DNA of 64,000 nucleotides from Streptomyces flaveolus (GCF_000716535.1 NZ_JNWV01000004.1:186001-250000), one strand, 5' to 3'; positions 9,220 to 18,946 are shown, counted from the first letter of the stretch. Translations and numbers: made by a program. The notes: a model not told the origin generated them from the letters alone.

Positions 9220-10524
9220 TTGCGGCTCACCGTCATCGGCACCGGCTACCTCGGTGCCACCCACGCCGCCTGCATGGCGGAACTCGGCCACGACGTGCTC
9301 GGCGTCGACGTCGACCCGGAGAAGGTCGCCGCGCTGAGCGCCGGCCGCGTGCCCTTCCACGAGCCCGGCCTGCCCGAGCTGATCGCGCGGCACACCGCGA
9401 CCGGCCGGCTGCGCTTCACCACCTCCTTCGCCGAGGCCGGTGCCTTCGGCGAGGTGCACTTCGTGTGCGTCGGCACCCCGCAGCGCGCGGACTCCGGCGC
9501 CGCCGACCTGAGCCACGTCGACGCGGCCTTCGCCGCACTCTCCGCGCACGCGGCGCCGGACGCGCTGGTCGTGGGCAAGTCGACCGTGCCCGTCGGTACG
9601 GCGGAGCGGCTGGCGCGCACCCAGGCCACCGAGGTCGCCTGGAACCCGGAGTTCCTGCGCGAGGGCTTCGCGGTCGAGGACACGCTGCGGCCGGACCGGC
9701 TGGTGTTCGGCGTGGAAAGCGCCCGCGCCGAGACGATCCTGCGCGCGGTGTACGCCCCGGTCCTCGCCGCCGGCACCCCGCTCGTCACCGCGGACTTCCC
9801 GACCGCCGAGCTGGTCAAGACGGCCGCCAACGCCTTCCTCGCCACCAAGATCTCCTTCATCAACGCGATGGCCGAGGTCTGCGAGGCGGCCGGCGGCGAT
9901 GTGCGCACCCTCGCCGAGGCGCTGGGCCACGACGACCGGATCGGCCCGAAGTTCCTGCGCGCCGGGATCGGCTTCGGCGGCGGCTGCCTGCCGAAGGACA
10001 TCCGCGCCTTCGCGCACCGCGCCGACGAGCTGGGCGTCCCGCTCACCCTCCTGCGCGAGGTCGACGCGATCAACATGCGGCGCCGGGACCGGGTGGTGGA
10101 GCTGGCCCGCGAGCTGTGCGGGTCGGACGTGCTCGGCGCCCGGGTCACCGTCCTCGGTGCCGCCTTCAAGCCCGGCTCCGACGACATCCGGGACTCGCCG
10201 GCGCTGGCCGTGGCGGCCCGGCTGCGACTGGAGGGCGCCGACGTCACCGTCCACGACCCCGAGGCGATGGACAATGCCCGCAAGGCGTTCCCGCTGCTCG
10301 GGTACGCGCTGACCGTGGAGGACGCGCTGCGCGGGGCCGACCTGGTGCTGCATCTGACCGAGTGGCCGCAGTTCCGGGAGATCGACCCGCGGCGGGCGGC
10401 GGCGCTGGTGGCCCGTCCCCGGATCGTGGACGGGCGGGGGGTGCTCGACGCGGACCGCTGGGCCGCGGCGGGCTGGCGGTTCCGCGCGCTGGGCACTCCG
10501 GCGCCCGCAGGGGAGGGACAGTGA
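9220..10524 (+). CDS. UDP-glucose 6-dehydrogenase
   Basis: 434-aa enzyme that oxidises UDP-glucose to UDP-glucuronate with two NAD+. The N-terminal Rossmann motif is GTGYLGATHAA; the catalytic Cys256 is in GFGGGCLPKDI; the central Lys/Asn helix is TAANAFLATKISFINAMAE; the C-terminal domain includes GAAFKPGSDDIRDSPA. It starts with TTG at 9220, the first codon of the conserved MRLTVIGTGYLG start, with AAGAAAG upstream. It lies 37 bp after the GT-C gene and overlaps the next gene (TGATG). It probably supplies UDP-GlcA, or a sugar derived from it, to this cluster. Confidence 0.92.
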   Translation: MRLTVIGTGYLGATHAACMAELGHDVLGVDVDPEKVAALSAGRVPFHEPGLPELIARHTATGRLRFTTSFAEAGAFGEVHFVCVGTPQRADSGAADLSHVDAAFAALSAHAAPDALVVGKSTVPVGTAERLARTQATEVAWNPEFLREGFAVEDTLRPDRLVFGVESARAETILRAVYAPVLAAGTPLVTADFPTAELVKTAANAFLATKISFINAMAEVCEAAGGDVRTLAEALGHDDRIGPKFLRAGIGFGGGCLPKDIRAFAHRADELGVPLTLLREVDAINMRRRDRVVELARELCGSDVLGARVTVLGAAFKPGSDDIRDSPALAVAARLRLEGADVTVHDPEAMDNARKAFPLLGYALTVEDALRGADLVLHLTEWPQFREIDPRRAAALVARPRIVDGRGVLDADRWAAAGWRFRALGTPAPAGEGQ

Positions 10525-11267
10525 TGGCACAGGACGAGCTGCCGGTCACCGTGGTGATGCCGACGTACAACGAGGCGGCGAACCTGCCGGGGATGGCCGA
10601 GGCGGTGCTCGGGCTGCCGCTGGAAGGGCTGCATCTGAAGATCGTCGACGACTCCAGCCCGGACGGCACCGGGCGGATCGCCGAGGAGCTGGCGGCGGAG
10701 TACAACAGCGGCGGGCGGCGCCGGATGAGCGTGCTGCACCGCACCGAGAAGGACGGGCTGGGGCGGGCGTACACCGCCGGGATGTCCGCCGCGCTGGCGG
10801 AGGGCGCCGCGTACGTCGTCCAGATGGACGCCGACGGCAGCCACCCGGTGGAGGCCGTGCCCCGCATGCTGGAGGCCGCTCTCGCCTCGGGCGCCGGCCT
10901 CGTCGTGGGCAGCCGGTACGTCGAGGGCGGCTCCCTGGACGAGCGGTGGGGCGCGCACCGGGTGCTGCTGTCCCGCTTCGCCAACCGGTACGCGCGCGCC
11001 GTCCTCGGCACCGAGATCCAGGACATCACGGCCGGCTTCAACCTGTGGTCGGCGGCGACCCTCAGGGACGTGGACCTGTCGTCCCTGGACAGCGCGGGCT
11101 ACAGCTTCCAGGTGGAGCTGAAGTACAAGGCCGTGCGCGCCGGGCACACGGCCGTGGAGGTCCCGATCCGGTTCGCCGAGCGCACGGAGGGTGCCTCCAA
11201 GATGACCCTGCGCACCCAGCTGGAGTCGGCCGTGGTGCCGCTGCGGCTACGGCTGAAGCGGCAGTAG
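10524..11267 (+). CDS. polyprenyl-phosphate sugar synthase-like GT2 (DPM1 type)
   Basis: 247-aa soluble-type GT2 resembling dolichol/polyprenol-phosphate mannose synthases. Motifs: VTVVMPTYNEAANLP at the start, IVDDSSPDGTG, VVQMDADGSHP (DxD-like), VVGSRYVEGG, DITAGFNLW. It lacks the C-terminal GtrA-like membrane helices found in some homologues, so it would act at the cytoplasmic membrane face. Its product (a polyprenyl-P-hexose) would be the natural donor for the GT-C enzyme two genes upstream. The sugar cannot be told from sequence; mannose and glucose are both possible. Start overlaps the dehydrogenase stop. Confidence 0.85.
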   Translation: MAQDELPVTVVMPTYNEAANLPGMAEAVLGLPLEGLHLKIVDDSSPDGTGRIAEELAAEYNSGGRRRMSVLHRTEKDGLGRAYTAGMSAALAEGAAYVVQMDADGSHPVEAVPRMLEAALASGAGLVVGSRYVEGGSLDERWGAHRVLLSRFANRYARAVLGTEIQDITAGFNLWSAATLRDVDLSSLDSAGYSFQVELKYKAVRAGHTAVEVPIRFAERTEGASKMTLRTQLESAVVPLRLRLKRQ

Positions 11268-11279
11268 CCGCGCGCCCGC

Positions 11280-12152
11280 CTACTGGGCGGCTGCCGAGGC
11301 CTGGACCTGGCCGCGGCGGTGGATCTGGTTCGCGGTGAACTGGGCGAGGTCGTTGCCGGCGGCGAAGACCTTGGTGTCCTTGGTGGTGACGTCCTTGCCG
11401 CTGGTGAAGCCGGAGATCGTGAAGTAGGCGTAGCGGCCGTAGGCGTTCCTGGTCGAGCGGCAGAACGCGCCGTCGCAGAAGGGCTTGACGGCCTTGCCGA
11501 ACAGCGAGCGCACGATGCTCCGGTCGTCGGTCTGGGCCTTGGCCTTGGTGGCCTGGGCCGCGTCGTCGAAGACGGCGACGCCGACGGTGACCGCGATGCC
11601 GCCGTTCGTGTAGGTCACGCGCATCAGGCGGGTGCAGCCGTTGCCGGTGAGGATCTTGGGGAGGGTGCCGCCGGTGGCGGTGGCACAGCTCTTGGTGTCG
11701 GCCGCCGGGCCCTTCTTGTACACCGTGCCGCCCACGGTCAGCTGCTTGCCCGGGAACAGGGTGTCCGGGCTCAGCGGGGCGGTGTCCTTCTTGGCGCTGG
11801 ATATGAAGTCCGTGGGGTCCAGCGGCGGCGGCGCGCTGGTGGGCGCGAAGGACGGCGTCGCGGTGCCCGTGCCGGGCAGCGATCCGCTGGCGGGCAGGTT
11901 GCTGGGACCGGCCTGCGGGTCACCGCCGTTCGCGGAGACGACGGCCATGGCGACCGCGGTGCCTATCGCGACGGTGGCGAGCGCGCCGCCGGCTATGAAC
12001 AGCAGCTTGCGGCGCTTGTTCCGCGTCTCGGAGGCCTCGGCGAGCGCGGCCCAGTCCGGGGTCCCGTCGTCGGCTCCGCCGTTCCACGGCTGCTGGGATT
12101 GCGGTTTCCAGGGATCCCACTGAGACTGGGGACCCCCCTGCCCGTTACTCAT
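11280..12152 (-). CDS. hypothetical single-pass membrane protein
   Basis: 290-aa protein of unknown function. The cytoplasmic N-terminus (about 1-55) is rich in Gln, Trp and Pro (QSQWDPWKPQSQQPW) and ends with a basic KRRK, followed by one transmembrane helix (about 56-82). A Pro/Ser/Thr linker and an extracytoplasmic domain from about 115 follow, with four cysteines at about 170-225 that could form disulphides. It runs convergent to the polysaccharide operon and divergent from rplM. ATG 12152 gives the MSNGQGG start; an upstream in-frame ATG at 12161 is also possible. No family recognised. Confidence 0.75.
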   Translation of the reverse strand: MSNGQGGPQSQWDPWKPQSQQPWNGGADDGTPDWAALAEASETRNKRRKLLFIAGGALATVAIGTAVAMAVVSANGGDPQAGPSNLPASGSLPGTGTATPSFAPTSAPPPLDPTDFISSAKKDTAPLSPDTLFPGKQLTVGGTVYKKGPAADTKSCATATGGTLPKILTGNGCTRLMRVTYTNGGIAVTVGVAVFDDAAQATKAKAQTDDRSIVRSLFGKAVKPFCDGAFCRSTRNAYGRYAYFTISGFTSGKDVTTKDTKVFAAGNDLAQFTANQIHRRGQVQASAAAQ

Positions 12153-12211
12153 GGGGCGCATCTTAGACGGGGGGCGGGTGGTGCGGGGTCCGTGTGGCGG
12201 CCTGCCTCGTT

Positions 12212-12241
12212 TTGACCCGTCCGGGGGCGGCCCGGTACTCT
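12212..12241 (+). promoter_or_regulatory. promoter of rplM-rpsI
   Basis: TTGACC at 12212-12217 and TACTCT at 12236-12241 with an 18-bp spacer form a good housekeeping-sigma promoter. Transcription would start near 12248, giving a leader of about 170 nt before rplM. Such a leader could host L13 autoregulation, but no known leader structure was identified. Confidence 0.65.
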
Positions 12242-12420
12242 ACTTCTTCGTTGTGTATTGGCTTGCTCATTCTCACGGGACGGGCCCTTACACCGGTCCA
12301 CCGGGCCGATGACCAGCGACCCCACGCACGCGGTTTGCGTCGCCGCCGTGGGTCAAGGCTGTCGTGATCGTTTCGGTGACCTTGTTTAGGACCATTCACT
12401 CGAAGCGAAGGCTACGAACC

Positions 12421-12864
12421 GTGCGTACGTACAGCCCCAAGCCCGGCGATGTGACGCGCCAGTGGCACGTCATCGACGCTCAGGACGTTGTCCTGGGCCG
12501 TCTCGCCACCACCGCTGCGACCCTCCTGCGGGGCAAGCACAAGCCGATCTACGCGCCGCACGTCGACGCTGGTGACTTCGTCATCATCATCAACGCCGAC
12601 AAGGTGCACCTGTCCGGCAACAAGCGGACCCAGAAGATGGCGTACCGCCACTCCGGTTACCCGGGTGGTCTGCGCTCCGTCCGCTACGACGAGCTGCTCG
12701 ACAAGAACCCCGAGAAGGCCATCGAGAAGGCCGTCAAGGGCATGCTCCCCAAGAACTCCCTGGGCCGTCAGATGCTCTCGAAGCTGAAGGTCTACAAGGG
12801 TGACCAGCACCCGCACGGCGCGCAGCAGCCGCAGCCGTACGAGATCACCCAGGTCGCGCAGTAA
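12421..12864 (+). CDS. rplM: 50S ribosomal protein L13
   Basis: 147-aa early-assembly protein of the 50S subunit. The sequence [20 protein letters not shown], the central [18 protein letters not shown] and the [17 protein letters not shown]-terminus are characteristic. GTG 12421 gives the family start; the open frame extends upstream to 12364 but that part is not conserved. First gene of the rplM-rpsI pair, 42 bp before rpsI. Confidence 0.98.
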   Translation: MRTYSPKPGDVTRQWHVIDAQDVVLGRLATTAATLLRGKHKPIYAPHVDAGDFVIIINADKVHLSGNKRTQKMAYRHSGYPGGLRSVRYDELLDKNPEKAIEKAVKGMLPKNSLGRQMLSKLKVYKGDQHPHGAQQPQPYEITQVAQ

Positions 12865-12906
12865 GTCCGGCCACCCCCTAAGACTGAAGAGAATCTGAGG
12901 AGAATC

Positions 12907-13419
12907 GTGGCCGAGACCACTGCCGAGCAGCCGCTCGAAGAGCTTGACATCGACAGCTACACCACCGAGTCCGAGGTCCCCGTCGAGGGCGAGTACACCT
13001 CGGAGTCCCTGGCCTCCCGCTTCGGCGAGCCCCAGCCGGCCGCCGGCCTGGGCCGCCGCAAGAACGCCATCGCCCGCGTCCGGATCGTCCCGGGCACCGG
13101 CAAGTGGAAGATCAACGGTCGCACCCTCGAGGACTACTTCCCGAACAAGGTGCACCAGCAGGAAGTCAACGAGCCGTTCAAGGTCCTGGAGCTCGAGGGC
13201 CGTTACGACGTCATCGCCCGCATCGCGGGTGGCGGTGTCTCCGGTCAGGCCGGTGCGCTCCGTCTCGGTGTCGCCCGTGCGCTGAACGAGGCCGACGTCG
13301 ACAACAACCGTGGCCCGCTGAAGAAGGCCGGCTTCCTGCGCCGCGACGACCGCGCGGTCGAGCGGAAGAAGGCCGGTCTGAAGAAGGCCCGCAAGGCCCC
13401 GCAGTACAGCAAGCGCTAA
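12907..13419 (+). CDS. rpsI: 30S ribosomal protein S9
   Basis: 170-aa 30S head protein. Residues from about 42 are the conserved S9 domain ([22 protein letters not shown]) and the protein ends with [11 protein letters not shown], whose terminal residues reach the P-site tRNA. The first about 40 residues form an acidic extension rich in Glu and Thr, longer than the E. coli protein (130 aa) and seen in actinobacteria. GTG start after TGAGGAGAA. Confidence 0.98.
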   Translation: MAETTAEQPLEELDIDSYTTESEVPVEGEYTSESLASRFGEPQPAAGLGRRKNAIARVRIVPGTGKWKINGRTLEDYFPNKVHQQEVNEPFKVLELEGRYDVIARIAGGGVSGQAGALRLGVARALNEADVDNNRGPLKKAGFLRRDDRAVERKKAGLKKARKAPQYSKR

Positions 13420-13442
13420 CCAGCAGCTGCCTGCTCGTACTC

Positions 13443-13485
13443 CGAACGCCCCGGCGGCACGCCACTTGTGCCGTCGGGGCGTTCG
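13443..13485 (+). terminator. intrinsic terminator after rpsI
   Basis: An 18-bp stem (13443-13460 with 13468-13485, one G-T pair) with a 7-nt loop, followed by TTTAT. This is one of the clearest terminators in the window and ends the rplM-rpsI transcript. Confidence 0.9.
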
Positions 13486-13598
13486 TTTATCCCCGCCAAG
13501 GGCGTATAACGACACAAGACGCTCAAAGGCTTGTGTGATCGGATCGCATGGCGTCTGCCATCATTCCCGGCAGCAAGGACGCTTCCTCAGGAGGACAA

Positions 13599-14957
13599 GT
13601 GGGACGACTCTTCGGCACGGACGGCGTGCGCGGTGTCGCCAACGCGGATCTGACGGCCGAGATGGCGCTCGGCCTCTCCGTCGCCGCGGCGCACGTGCTG
13701 GCCGAGGCGGGCACCTTCGAGGGCCACAAGCCGACGGCGGTGGTCGGGCGGGACCCGCGCGCGTCCGGGGAGTTCCTGGAAGCGGCGGTGGTCGCCGGCC
13801 TGGCCAGCGCGGGCGTGGACGTCCTGAGCGTCGGCGTGCTGCCGACGCCCGCGGTGGCACACCTGACCGGAGCGCTCGGCGCCGACCTCGGCGTGATGCT
13901 CTCGGCCAGTCACAACGCCATGCCGGACAACGGCATCAAGTTCTTCGCGCGCGGCGGCCACAAACTCGCCGACGAGCTGGAGGACCGGATCGAGGCGGTC
14001 TACGACGCGCACCGGCACGGCGAGCCGTGGGAGCGTCCGACGGGCGCCGGCGTCGGGCGCGTGCGGTCGTACGCGGAGGGCTTCGAGCAGTACGTCGCCC
14101 ACCTGCTCGCGGTGCTGCCCAACCGGCTCGACGGGCTCAAGATCGTCCTGGACGAAGCGCACGGCGCGGCCTCGGGGGTCTCGCCGGAGGCGTTCGCCCG
14201 GGCCGGCGCCCAGGTCGTCACGATCGGCGCCGAGCCGGACGGCCTCAACATCAACGACGGCTGCGGATCGACCCACCTGGACAAGCTCAAGGCCGCGGTC
14301 GTCGAGCACGGCGCGGACCTCGGCATCGCACACGACGGCGACGCCGACCGCTGCCTGGCCGTGGACCACACCGGTGACGAGGTCGACGGCGACCAGATCC
14401 TCGCCGTGCTCGCGCTGGCGATGCGGGAGCGTTCCGCACTGCGCTCCGACACCGTCGTCGCGACCGTGATGTCCAACCTCGGCTTCAAGCTGGCCATGGA
14501 ACGCGCGGGCATCCGGCTCGTGCAGACCGCCGTCGGCGACCGGTACGTGCTGGAGGAGATGAAGGAGCACGGCTACGCCCTCGGCGGCGAGCAGTCCGGG
14601 CACGTCATCGTCCTCGACCACGCGACCACCGGTGACGGCACGCTGACCGGGCTGCTGCTGGCGGCCCGGGTCGCGGAGACCGGCCGTACGCTGCGGGAGC
14701 TGGCCTCCGTCATGGAGCGGCTGCCGCAGGTGCTGATCAACGTGCCCGACGTGGACAAGTCGCGGGTGCGCACGTCGGCCGACCTCGCCGCCGCCGTGTC
14801 CGAGGCCGAGCGGGAACTCGGGGAGACGGGACGGGTGTTGCTGCGTCCCTCGGGCACCGAGCCGCTGGTGCGGGTGATGGTCGAGGCCGCCGACATCGAG
14901 CAGGCCCGGTCCGTCGCCGGGCGGTTGGCCGACGCGGTGAAGTCCGCGCTCGGATAG
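13599..14957 (+). CDS. glmM: phosphoglucosamine mutase
   Basis: 452-aa enzyme converting glucosamine-6-P to glucosamine-1-P for UDP-GlcNAc and thus peptidoglycan. It begins [15 protein letters not shown]; the phosphorylated Ser104 lies in [11 protein letters not shown]; the Mg2+ loop is HDGDADR with Asp246; the C-terminal phosphate-binding loop is [16 protein letters not shown] 13599 is chosen over an ATG at 13548 because AGGAGGA lies at 13589-13595 and the family starts here. glmS, the previous pathway step, is 2 kb downstream. Confidence 0.97.
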   Translation: MGRLFGTDGVRGVANADLTAEMALGLSVAAAHVLAEAGTFEGHKPTAVVGRDPRASGEFLEAAVVAGLASAGVDVLSVGVLPTPAVAHLTGALGADLGVMLSASHNAMPDNGIKFFARGGHKLADELEDRIEAVYDAHRHGEPWERPTGAGVGRVRSYAEGFEQYVAHLLAVLPNRLDGLKIVLDEAHGAASGVSPEAFARAGAQVVTIGAEPDGLNINDGCGSTHLDKLKAAVVEHGADLGIAHDGDADRCLAVDHTGDEVDGDQILAVLALAMRERSALRSDTVVATVMSNLGFKLAMERAGIRLVQTAVGDRYVLEEMKEHGYALGGEQSGHVIVLDHATTGDGTLTGLLLAARVAETGRTLRELASVMERLPQVLINVPDVDKSRVRTSADLAAAVSEAERELGETGRVLLRPSGTEPLVRVMVEAADIEQARSVAGRLADAVKSALG

Positions 14958-14967
14958 TTCCGGGTCC

Positions 14968-15004
14968 GGGGGCGTGGCGGCCGTGCGTCGCGGGCCGCGC
15001 CCCT
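14968..15004. terminator. bidirectional terminator between glmM and the DUF389 gene
   Basis: GGGGGCGTGGC at 14968-14978 pairs with GCCGCGCCCCT at 14994-15004 (mostly G-C, with one G-T pair). It sits between two convergent genes and touches the stop codon of the minus-strand gene, so it could end both transcripts. Confidence 0.6.
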
Positions 15005-15941
15005 AGGGACGTTGCCGGTGCCGCTTCCAGAAGGATTTCTGGGCGAGCAGGGTGAGCGTTCCGGCCAGGACGATGCCCAGCAGGTTCAGCAGGAGCTGTT
15101 CCGAGGAGCGTGCGGACTGGTGGGTGTCGTCGTAGATCAGCGCCACGGCCGCGTTGGCGGCCGCGGGTACGGTCGTCACGGAGATGGCGACGCCCACCAG
15201 GGCGCCGGACTTGGCGGACGTCAGCGACAGCGTGCCGGCGATCCCCGCGAGCACGGCGACGACGAACGAGAACCAGTCCGGCGCGTAGATGAAGCCGGTG
15301 TTGGGGCGGTCGGCCTCCAGCCGGGCCTTGCTGAACAGGCCGACCGCGTCCATCAGCAGACTGAACCCCGCGGTCAGGGCCATCGCCACGGCGAAGCCCA
15401 CCAGCAGAGCGGTCAGCGAGCGCCACGCCAGGCGCGGACGGCGTCGCACGAGGGCCGTGCAGATACCGGCCAGCGGGCCGAACTCCGGTCCCACCGCCAT
15501 CGCGCCCACGATCAGGATCGCGTTGTCCAGTACGACACCGCAGGCGGCGATCATCGTGGCCAGGGTGATGAAGGCCACGTAGGTGACCGACAGCGTCGAC
15601 TCCTCGTGGGTGGCCTCGGTCAGGCCCTCCCACAGCACCGCGTCCGCGCCCTCTCCCGGCGCCTCGGCCTCGGCCTCGTCGGCGCGCCGGGACAGGGAGA
15701 GGTCGATGGTCTCCATGGCGATCGAGCCGGTGTCGTCCAGGCCCAGGCGCCGTAGTCCGGCGATGAGTTCGTCGCCCGCCTCACGGGCCACGTCGCACAG
15801 GACGAGGTCTCCCGCGGGGTCGCGGGCGGCGCCGGGCAGGACCACCAGATGGGTGGTGCCGACCGTCGTCTCGATCAGACGGACCACCTCGTCGGTCCGC
15901 TCCACGGGGGTGATCAGGCGCAGATGCAGCATGGTGCCCAT
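15003..15941 (-). CDS. DUF389 family membrane protein
   Basis: 312-aa protein. An N-terminal cytoplasmic domain of about 110 residues (MLHLRLITPVERTDEVVRL) is followed by about six membrane helices, including the Gly-rich ILIVGAMAVGPEFGPLAG, which is typical of DUF389. The biochemical role of this family is not established; transport or sensing at the membrane has been suggested. It starts 13 bp after the coaA stop, so the two are probably co-transcribed. ATG 15941 or ATG 15932 could be the start. Convergent with glmM. Confidence 0.88.
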   Translation of the reverse strand: MGTMLHLRLITPVERTDEVVRLIETTVGTTHLVVLPGAARDPAGDLVLCDVAREAGDELIAGLRRLGLDDTGSIAMETIDLSLSRRADEAEAEAPGEGADAVLWEGLTEATHEESTLSVTYVAFITLATMIAACGVVLDNAILIVGAMAVGPEFGPLAGICTALVRRRPRLAWRSLTALLVGFAVAMALTAGFSLLMDAVGLFSKARLEADRPNTGFIYAPDWFSFVVAVLAGIAGTLSLTSAKSGALVGVAISVTTVPAAANAAVALIYDDTHQSARSSEQLLLNLLGIVLAGTLTLLAQKSFWKRHRQRP

Positions 15942-15954
15942 CCAACCGGTACCG

Positions 15955-16944
15955 CTACAGCTTGCGGAGTCTGAGGCGCTGGACCTTGTGGTCCTGGCCC
16001 TTGCGGAGGATGAGGGTGGCCCGGCCGCGGGTCGGGGCGATGTTCTCGACCAGGTTGGGCTTGTTGATGGTCCGCCAGAGCGTGCGGGCGTAGTCCAGGG
16101 CCTCCTCCTCGGAGACCTGGGTGTACTTGCGGAAGTACGAGTCCGGGTTCTGGAACGCCGTCTGGCGCAGCTTCTTGAAGCGGCTCAGGTACCAGTTCTC
16201 GATGTCGTCGACGCTCGCGTCGACGTACACGCTGAAGTCGAAGTAGTCGGCGAGAGCGACCCGGGTGCGTCCGTCCTTGCCGGGCAGCGCGGGCTGGAGG
16301 ACGTTCAGTCCCTCCACGATGAGGATGTCCGGGCGGCGGACGGTGAGCTTCTCGCCGGGCACGATGTCGTAGATGAGGTGCGAGTAGACCGGCGCGGACA
16401 CCTCGCCCTTGCCGGCCTTGATGTCGGCGACGAAACGGGTGAGGGCCCGGCGGTCGTAGGACTCGGGGAAGCCCTTGCGCGACATCAGGCCGCGGGCCTC
16501 CAACTCCCTGGTGGGCAGCAGGAAGCCGTCCGTCGTGACGAGTTCCACGCGCGGGTGTTCGGGCCAGCGGGAGAGCAGGGCCTGGAGCAGGCGGGCGACC
16601 GTGGACTTCCCCACGGCGACCGAGCCGGCGACCCCTATGACGAACGGGGTGCCGGACTGGGAGCCCTTCTCCCCGAGGAAGGTGTTCAGCGCGCCCCGCA
16701 GGCCGTCCGTGGCGCCGACGTAGAGATTGAGGAGCCGGGAGAGCGGGAGGTAGATGTCCCGCACCTCGTCCAGGTCGATGACGTCGCCGAGACCGCGGAG
16801 CTTCTCCACCTCCTCGGCGGTGAGCGGCAGCGGTGTCTTGTCGCGCAGCGCGCTCCACTCGGCGCGGGTGAGGTCGACGTAGGGAGTCGCCTCCGGCCTG
16901 TGCCGGTGGGCGCTCCGGGGCATCGAGGAGACCGGTGAGATCAC
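15955..16944 (-). CDS. coaA: pantothenate kinase (type I)
   Basis: 329-aa P-loop kinase that phosphorylates pantothenate in the first committed step of CoA synthesis. The Walker A motif is [12 protein letters not shown] (residues 104-115). Further matches are [33 protein letters not shown], and the C-terminal [22 protein letters not shown] 16944 is preceded at exactly -12 by TAACAA, suggesting leaderless initiation there; an internal ATG at 16923 (MPRSAH) is an alternative. Divergent from glmS. Confidence 0.96.
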   Translation of the reverse strand: MISPVSSMPRSAHRHRPEATPYVDLTRAEWSALRDKTPLPLTAEEVEKLRGLGDVIDLDEVRDIYLPLSRLLNLYVGATDGLRGALNTFLGEKGSQSGTPFVIGVAGSVAVGKSTVARLLQALLSRWPEHPRVELVTTDGFLLPTRELEARGLMSRKGFPESYDRRALTRFVADIKAGKGEVSAPVYSHLIYDIVPGEKLTVRRPDILIVEGLNVLQPALPGKDGRTRVALADYFDFSVYVDASVDDIENWYLSRFKKLRQTAFQNPDSYFRKYTQVSEEEALDYARTLWRTINKPNLVENIAPTRGRATLILRKGQDHKVQRLRLRKL

Positions 16945-16950
16945 AGTCCA

Positions 16951-16956
16951 TTGTTA
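16951..16956 (-). promoter_or_regulatory. candidate -10 for a leaderless coaA transcript
   Basis: On the minus strand TAACAA occupies -12 to -7 relative to the GTG at 16944, so transcription would begin at the start codon itself. Leaderless mRNAs with this exact geometry are common in Streptomyces. No clear -35 was seen. Confidence 0.5.
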
Positions 16957-17085
16957 ACGGAGTTTGAACGGCACGGCGGGTGGGGTCCGTCACGCACGCG
17001 GTCCCGGCCGTCACGGGCCTTCGTACGACGGTGGGAATTTCCGATTTCGGGCAGGCCGAGCCCGTTTTTGATCGTTGTCGGCCCG

Positions 17086-17091
17086 TAGGCT
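17086..17091 (+). promoter_or_regulatory. candidate -10 for a leaderless glmS transcript
   Basis: TAGGCT lies at -13 to -8 relative to the ATG at 17099 and no Shine-Dalgarno precedes the gene. This fits leaderless transcription. The T-rich GTTTTTG just upstream is a weak candidate for the -35. Confidence 0.5.
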
Positions 17092-17098
17092 GCCGCTC

Positions 17099-18946
17099 AT
17101 GTGCGGAATCGTGGGATACGTAGGGTCGCAGTCGGCGCTCGATGTCGTGATGGCCGGGCTGAAGCGACTGGAGTACCGGGGTTACGACTCGGCGGGTGTC
17201 GCCGTACTCGCGGACGGCGGGCTGGCCGCCGCGAAGAAGGCCGGGAAGCTGGTCAACCTGGAGAAGGAACTGGTCGAACGGCCGCTGCCGGCCGGCTCGA
17301 CCGGCATCGGGCACACGCGCTGGGCCACGCACGGCGGCCCCACGGACGCCAACGCGCACCCGCACCTGGACAACGCGGGCCGGGTCGCGGTGGTCCACAA
17401 CGGCATCATCGAGAACTTCGCGGTGCTGCGCGCCGAACTGGCCGAGCGCGGCCACGAGCTGAGCTCCGAGACGGACACGGAGGTCGTCGCCCATCTGCTG
17501 GCCGAGGAGTTCTCGGCGACCGCCGACCTCGCCGAGGCGATGCGGCTGGTGTGCCGGCGGCTGGAGGGCGCGTTCACGCTGGTCGCGGTGCACGCCGACG
17601 ATCCGGACGTGGTGGTCGGCGCCCGCCGGAACTCCCCGCTGGTGGTGGGCGTCGGAGAGAGCGAGGCGTTCCTGGCCTCCGACGTCGCCGCGTTCATCGC
17701 CCACACGCGGTCGGCGATCGAGCTGGGCCAGGACCAGGTGGTGGAACTGCGGCGCGACGGCGTCACGGTGACGGGCTTCGACGGCCGCCCGGCCGAGGTC
17801 CACTCCTACCACGTGGACTGGGACGCCTCGGCGGCCGAAAAGGGGGGCTATGACTACTTCATGCTCAAGGAGATCGCCGAACAGCCCAAGGCGGTCGCCG
17901 ACACGCTGCTCGGGCGCATCGATCCGTCCGGCTCGCTGACCCTGGACGAGGTGCGGATCAGCCCCTCCGAGCTGCGCGAGATCGACAAGGTCGTCATCGT
18001 CGCGTGCGGTACGGCCTTCCACGCGGGCCTGATCGCCAAGTACGCCATCGAGCACTGGACACGGATCCCGTGCGAGGTGGAGCTGGCCAGCGAGTTCCGC
18101 TACCGGGACCCGATCCTGGACGCGCAGTCGCTGGTGATCGCCATCTCCCAGTCCGGCGAGACCATGGACACCCTGATGGCGCTGCGGCACGCCCGCGAGC
18201 AGGGTTCGAAGGTGCTCGCGATCTGCAACACCAACGGCTCGACGATCCCCCGCGAGTCGGACGCGGTGCTGTACACGCACGCGGGCCCCGAGGTCGCCGT
18301 CGCCTCCACCAAGGCGTTCCTGACTCAGTTGGTCGCCTGCTACCTGGTCGCGCTGTACCTGGGCCAGGTGCGGGGCACCAAGTGGGGCGACGAGATCCAG
18401 GCGGTGATCAAGGACCTGTCCCGCATCTCCGAGGAGGTCGAGCGGGTCCTGGAGACCATGGAGCCGGTGCGGGCGCTGGCGCGGACGCTGGCCGACAAGG
18501 ACACGGTGCTGTTCCTCGGCCGGCACGTGGGCTACCCGGTGGCCCTCGAAGGCGCGCTCAAGCTGAAGGAACTGGCCTACATGCACGCCGAGGGCTTCGC
18601 CGCCGGCGAGCTGAAGCACGGCCCGATCGCGCTGATCGAGGAGGACGTGCCGGTGGTCGTCGTCGTCCCGTCCCCGCGCGGCCGGTCGGTCCTGCACGAC
18701 AAGATCGTCTCCAACATCCAGGAGATCAGGGCGCGGGGAGCGCGGACGATCGTGATCGCGGAGGAGGGCGACGAGGCGGTCGTCCCGTACGCCGACCACC
18801 TGATCCGCATCCCGGCCACGCCCACCCTGCTGCAGCCGCTCGTGGCCACGGTCCCGCTCCAGGTCTTCGCCTGCGAGCTGGCCACGGCCCGGGGCAACGA
18901 GGTGGACCAGCCGCGCAACCTGGCCAAGTCGGTCACGGTGGAGTGA
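17099..18946 (+). CDS. glmS: glutamine-fructose-6-phosphate aminotransferase (isomerising)
   Basis: 615-aa enzyme making glucosamine-6-P from fructose-6-P and glutamine, the entry step to amino sugars. Met1 is followed by Cys2 (MCGIVGYVG), the N-terminal nucleophile of the glutaminase domain (about 1-235). Two SIS sugar-isomerase domains follow (ACGTAFHAGLIAKYAIE; ISQSGETMDTL; FLGRHVGYPVALEGALKLKE), and the protein ends LAKSVTVE. ATG 17099 is the only start giving Cys2. Works with glmM upstream. No glmS ribozyme was seen, and the leader is too short for one. Confidence 0.98.
   Translation: MCGIVGYVGSQSALDVVMAGLKRLEYRGYDSAGVAVLADGGLAAAKKAGKLVNLEKELVERPLPAGSTGIGHTRWATHGGPTDANAHPHLDNAGRVAVVHNGIIENFAVLRAELAERGHELSSETDTEVVAHLLAEEFSATADLAEAMRLVCRRLEGAFTLVAVHADDPDVVVGARRNSPLVVGVGESEAFLASDVAAFIAHTRSAIELGQDQVVELRRDGVTVTGFDGRPAEVHSYHVDWDASAAEKGGYDYFMLKEIAEQPKAVADTLLGRIDPSGSLTLDEVRISPSELREIDKVVIVACGTAFHAGLIAKYAIEHWTRIPCEVELASEFRYRDPILDAQSLVIAISQSGETMDTLMALRHAREQGSKVLAICNTNGSTIPRESDAVLYTHAGPEVAVASTKAFLTQLVACYLVALYLGQVRGTKWGDEIQAVIKDLSRISEEVERVLETMEPVRALARTLADKDTVLFLGRHVGYPVALEGALKLKELAYMHAEGFAAGELKHGPIALIEEDVPVVVVVPSPRGRSVLHDKIVSNIQEIRARGARTIVIAEEGDEAVVPYADHLIRIPATPTLLQPLVATVPLQVFACELATARGNEVDQPRNLAKSVTVE

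Noticed and set aside
16957..17098. glmS ribozyme upstream of glmS
   Set aside because: The gap is about 150 bp shared with the divergent coaA promoter, the transcript appears leaderless, and the ribozyme is not typical of actinobacteria.
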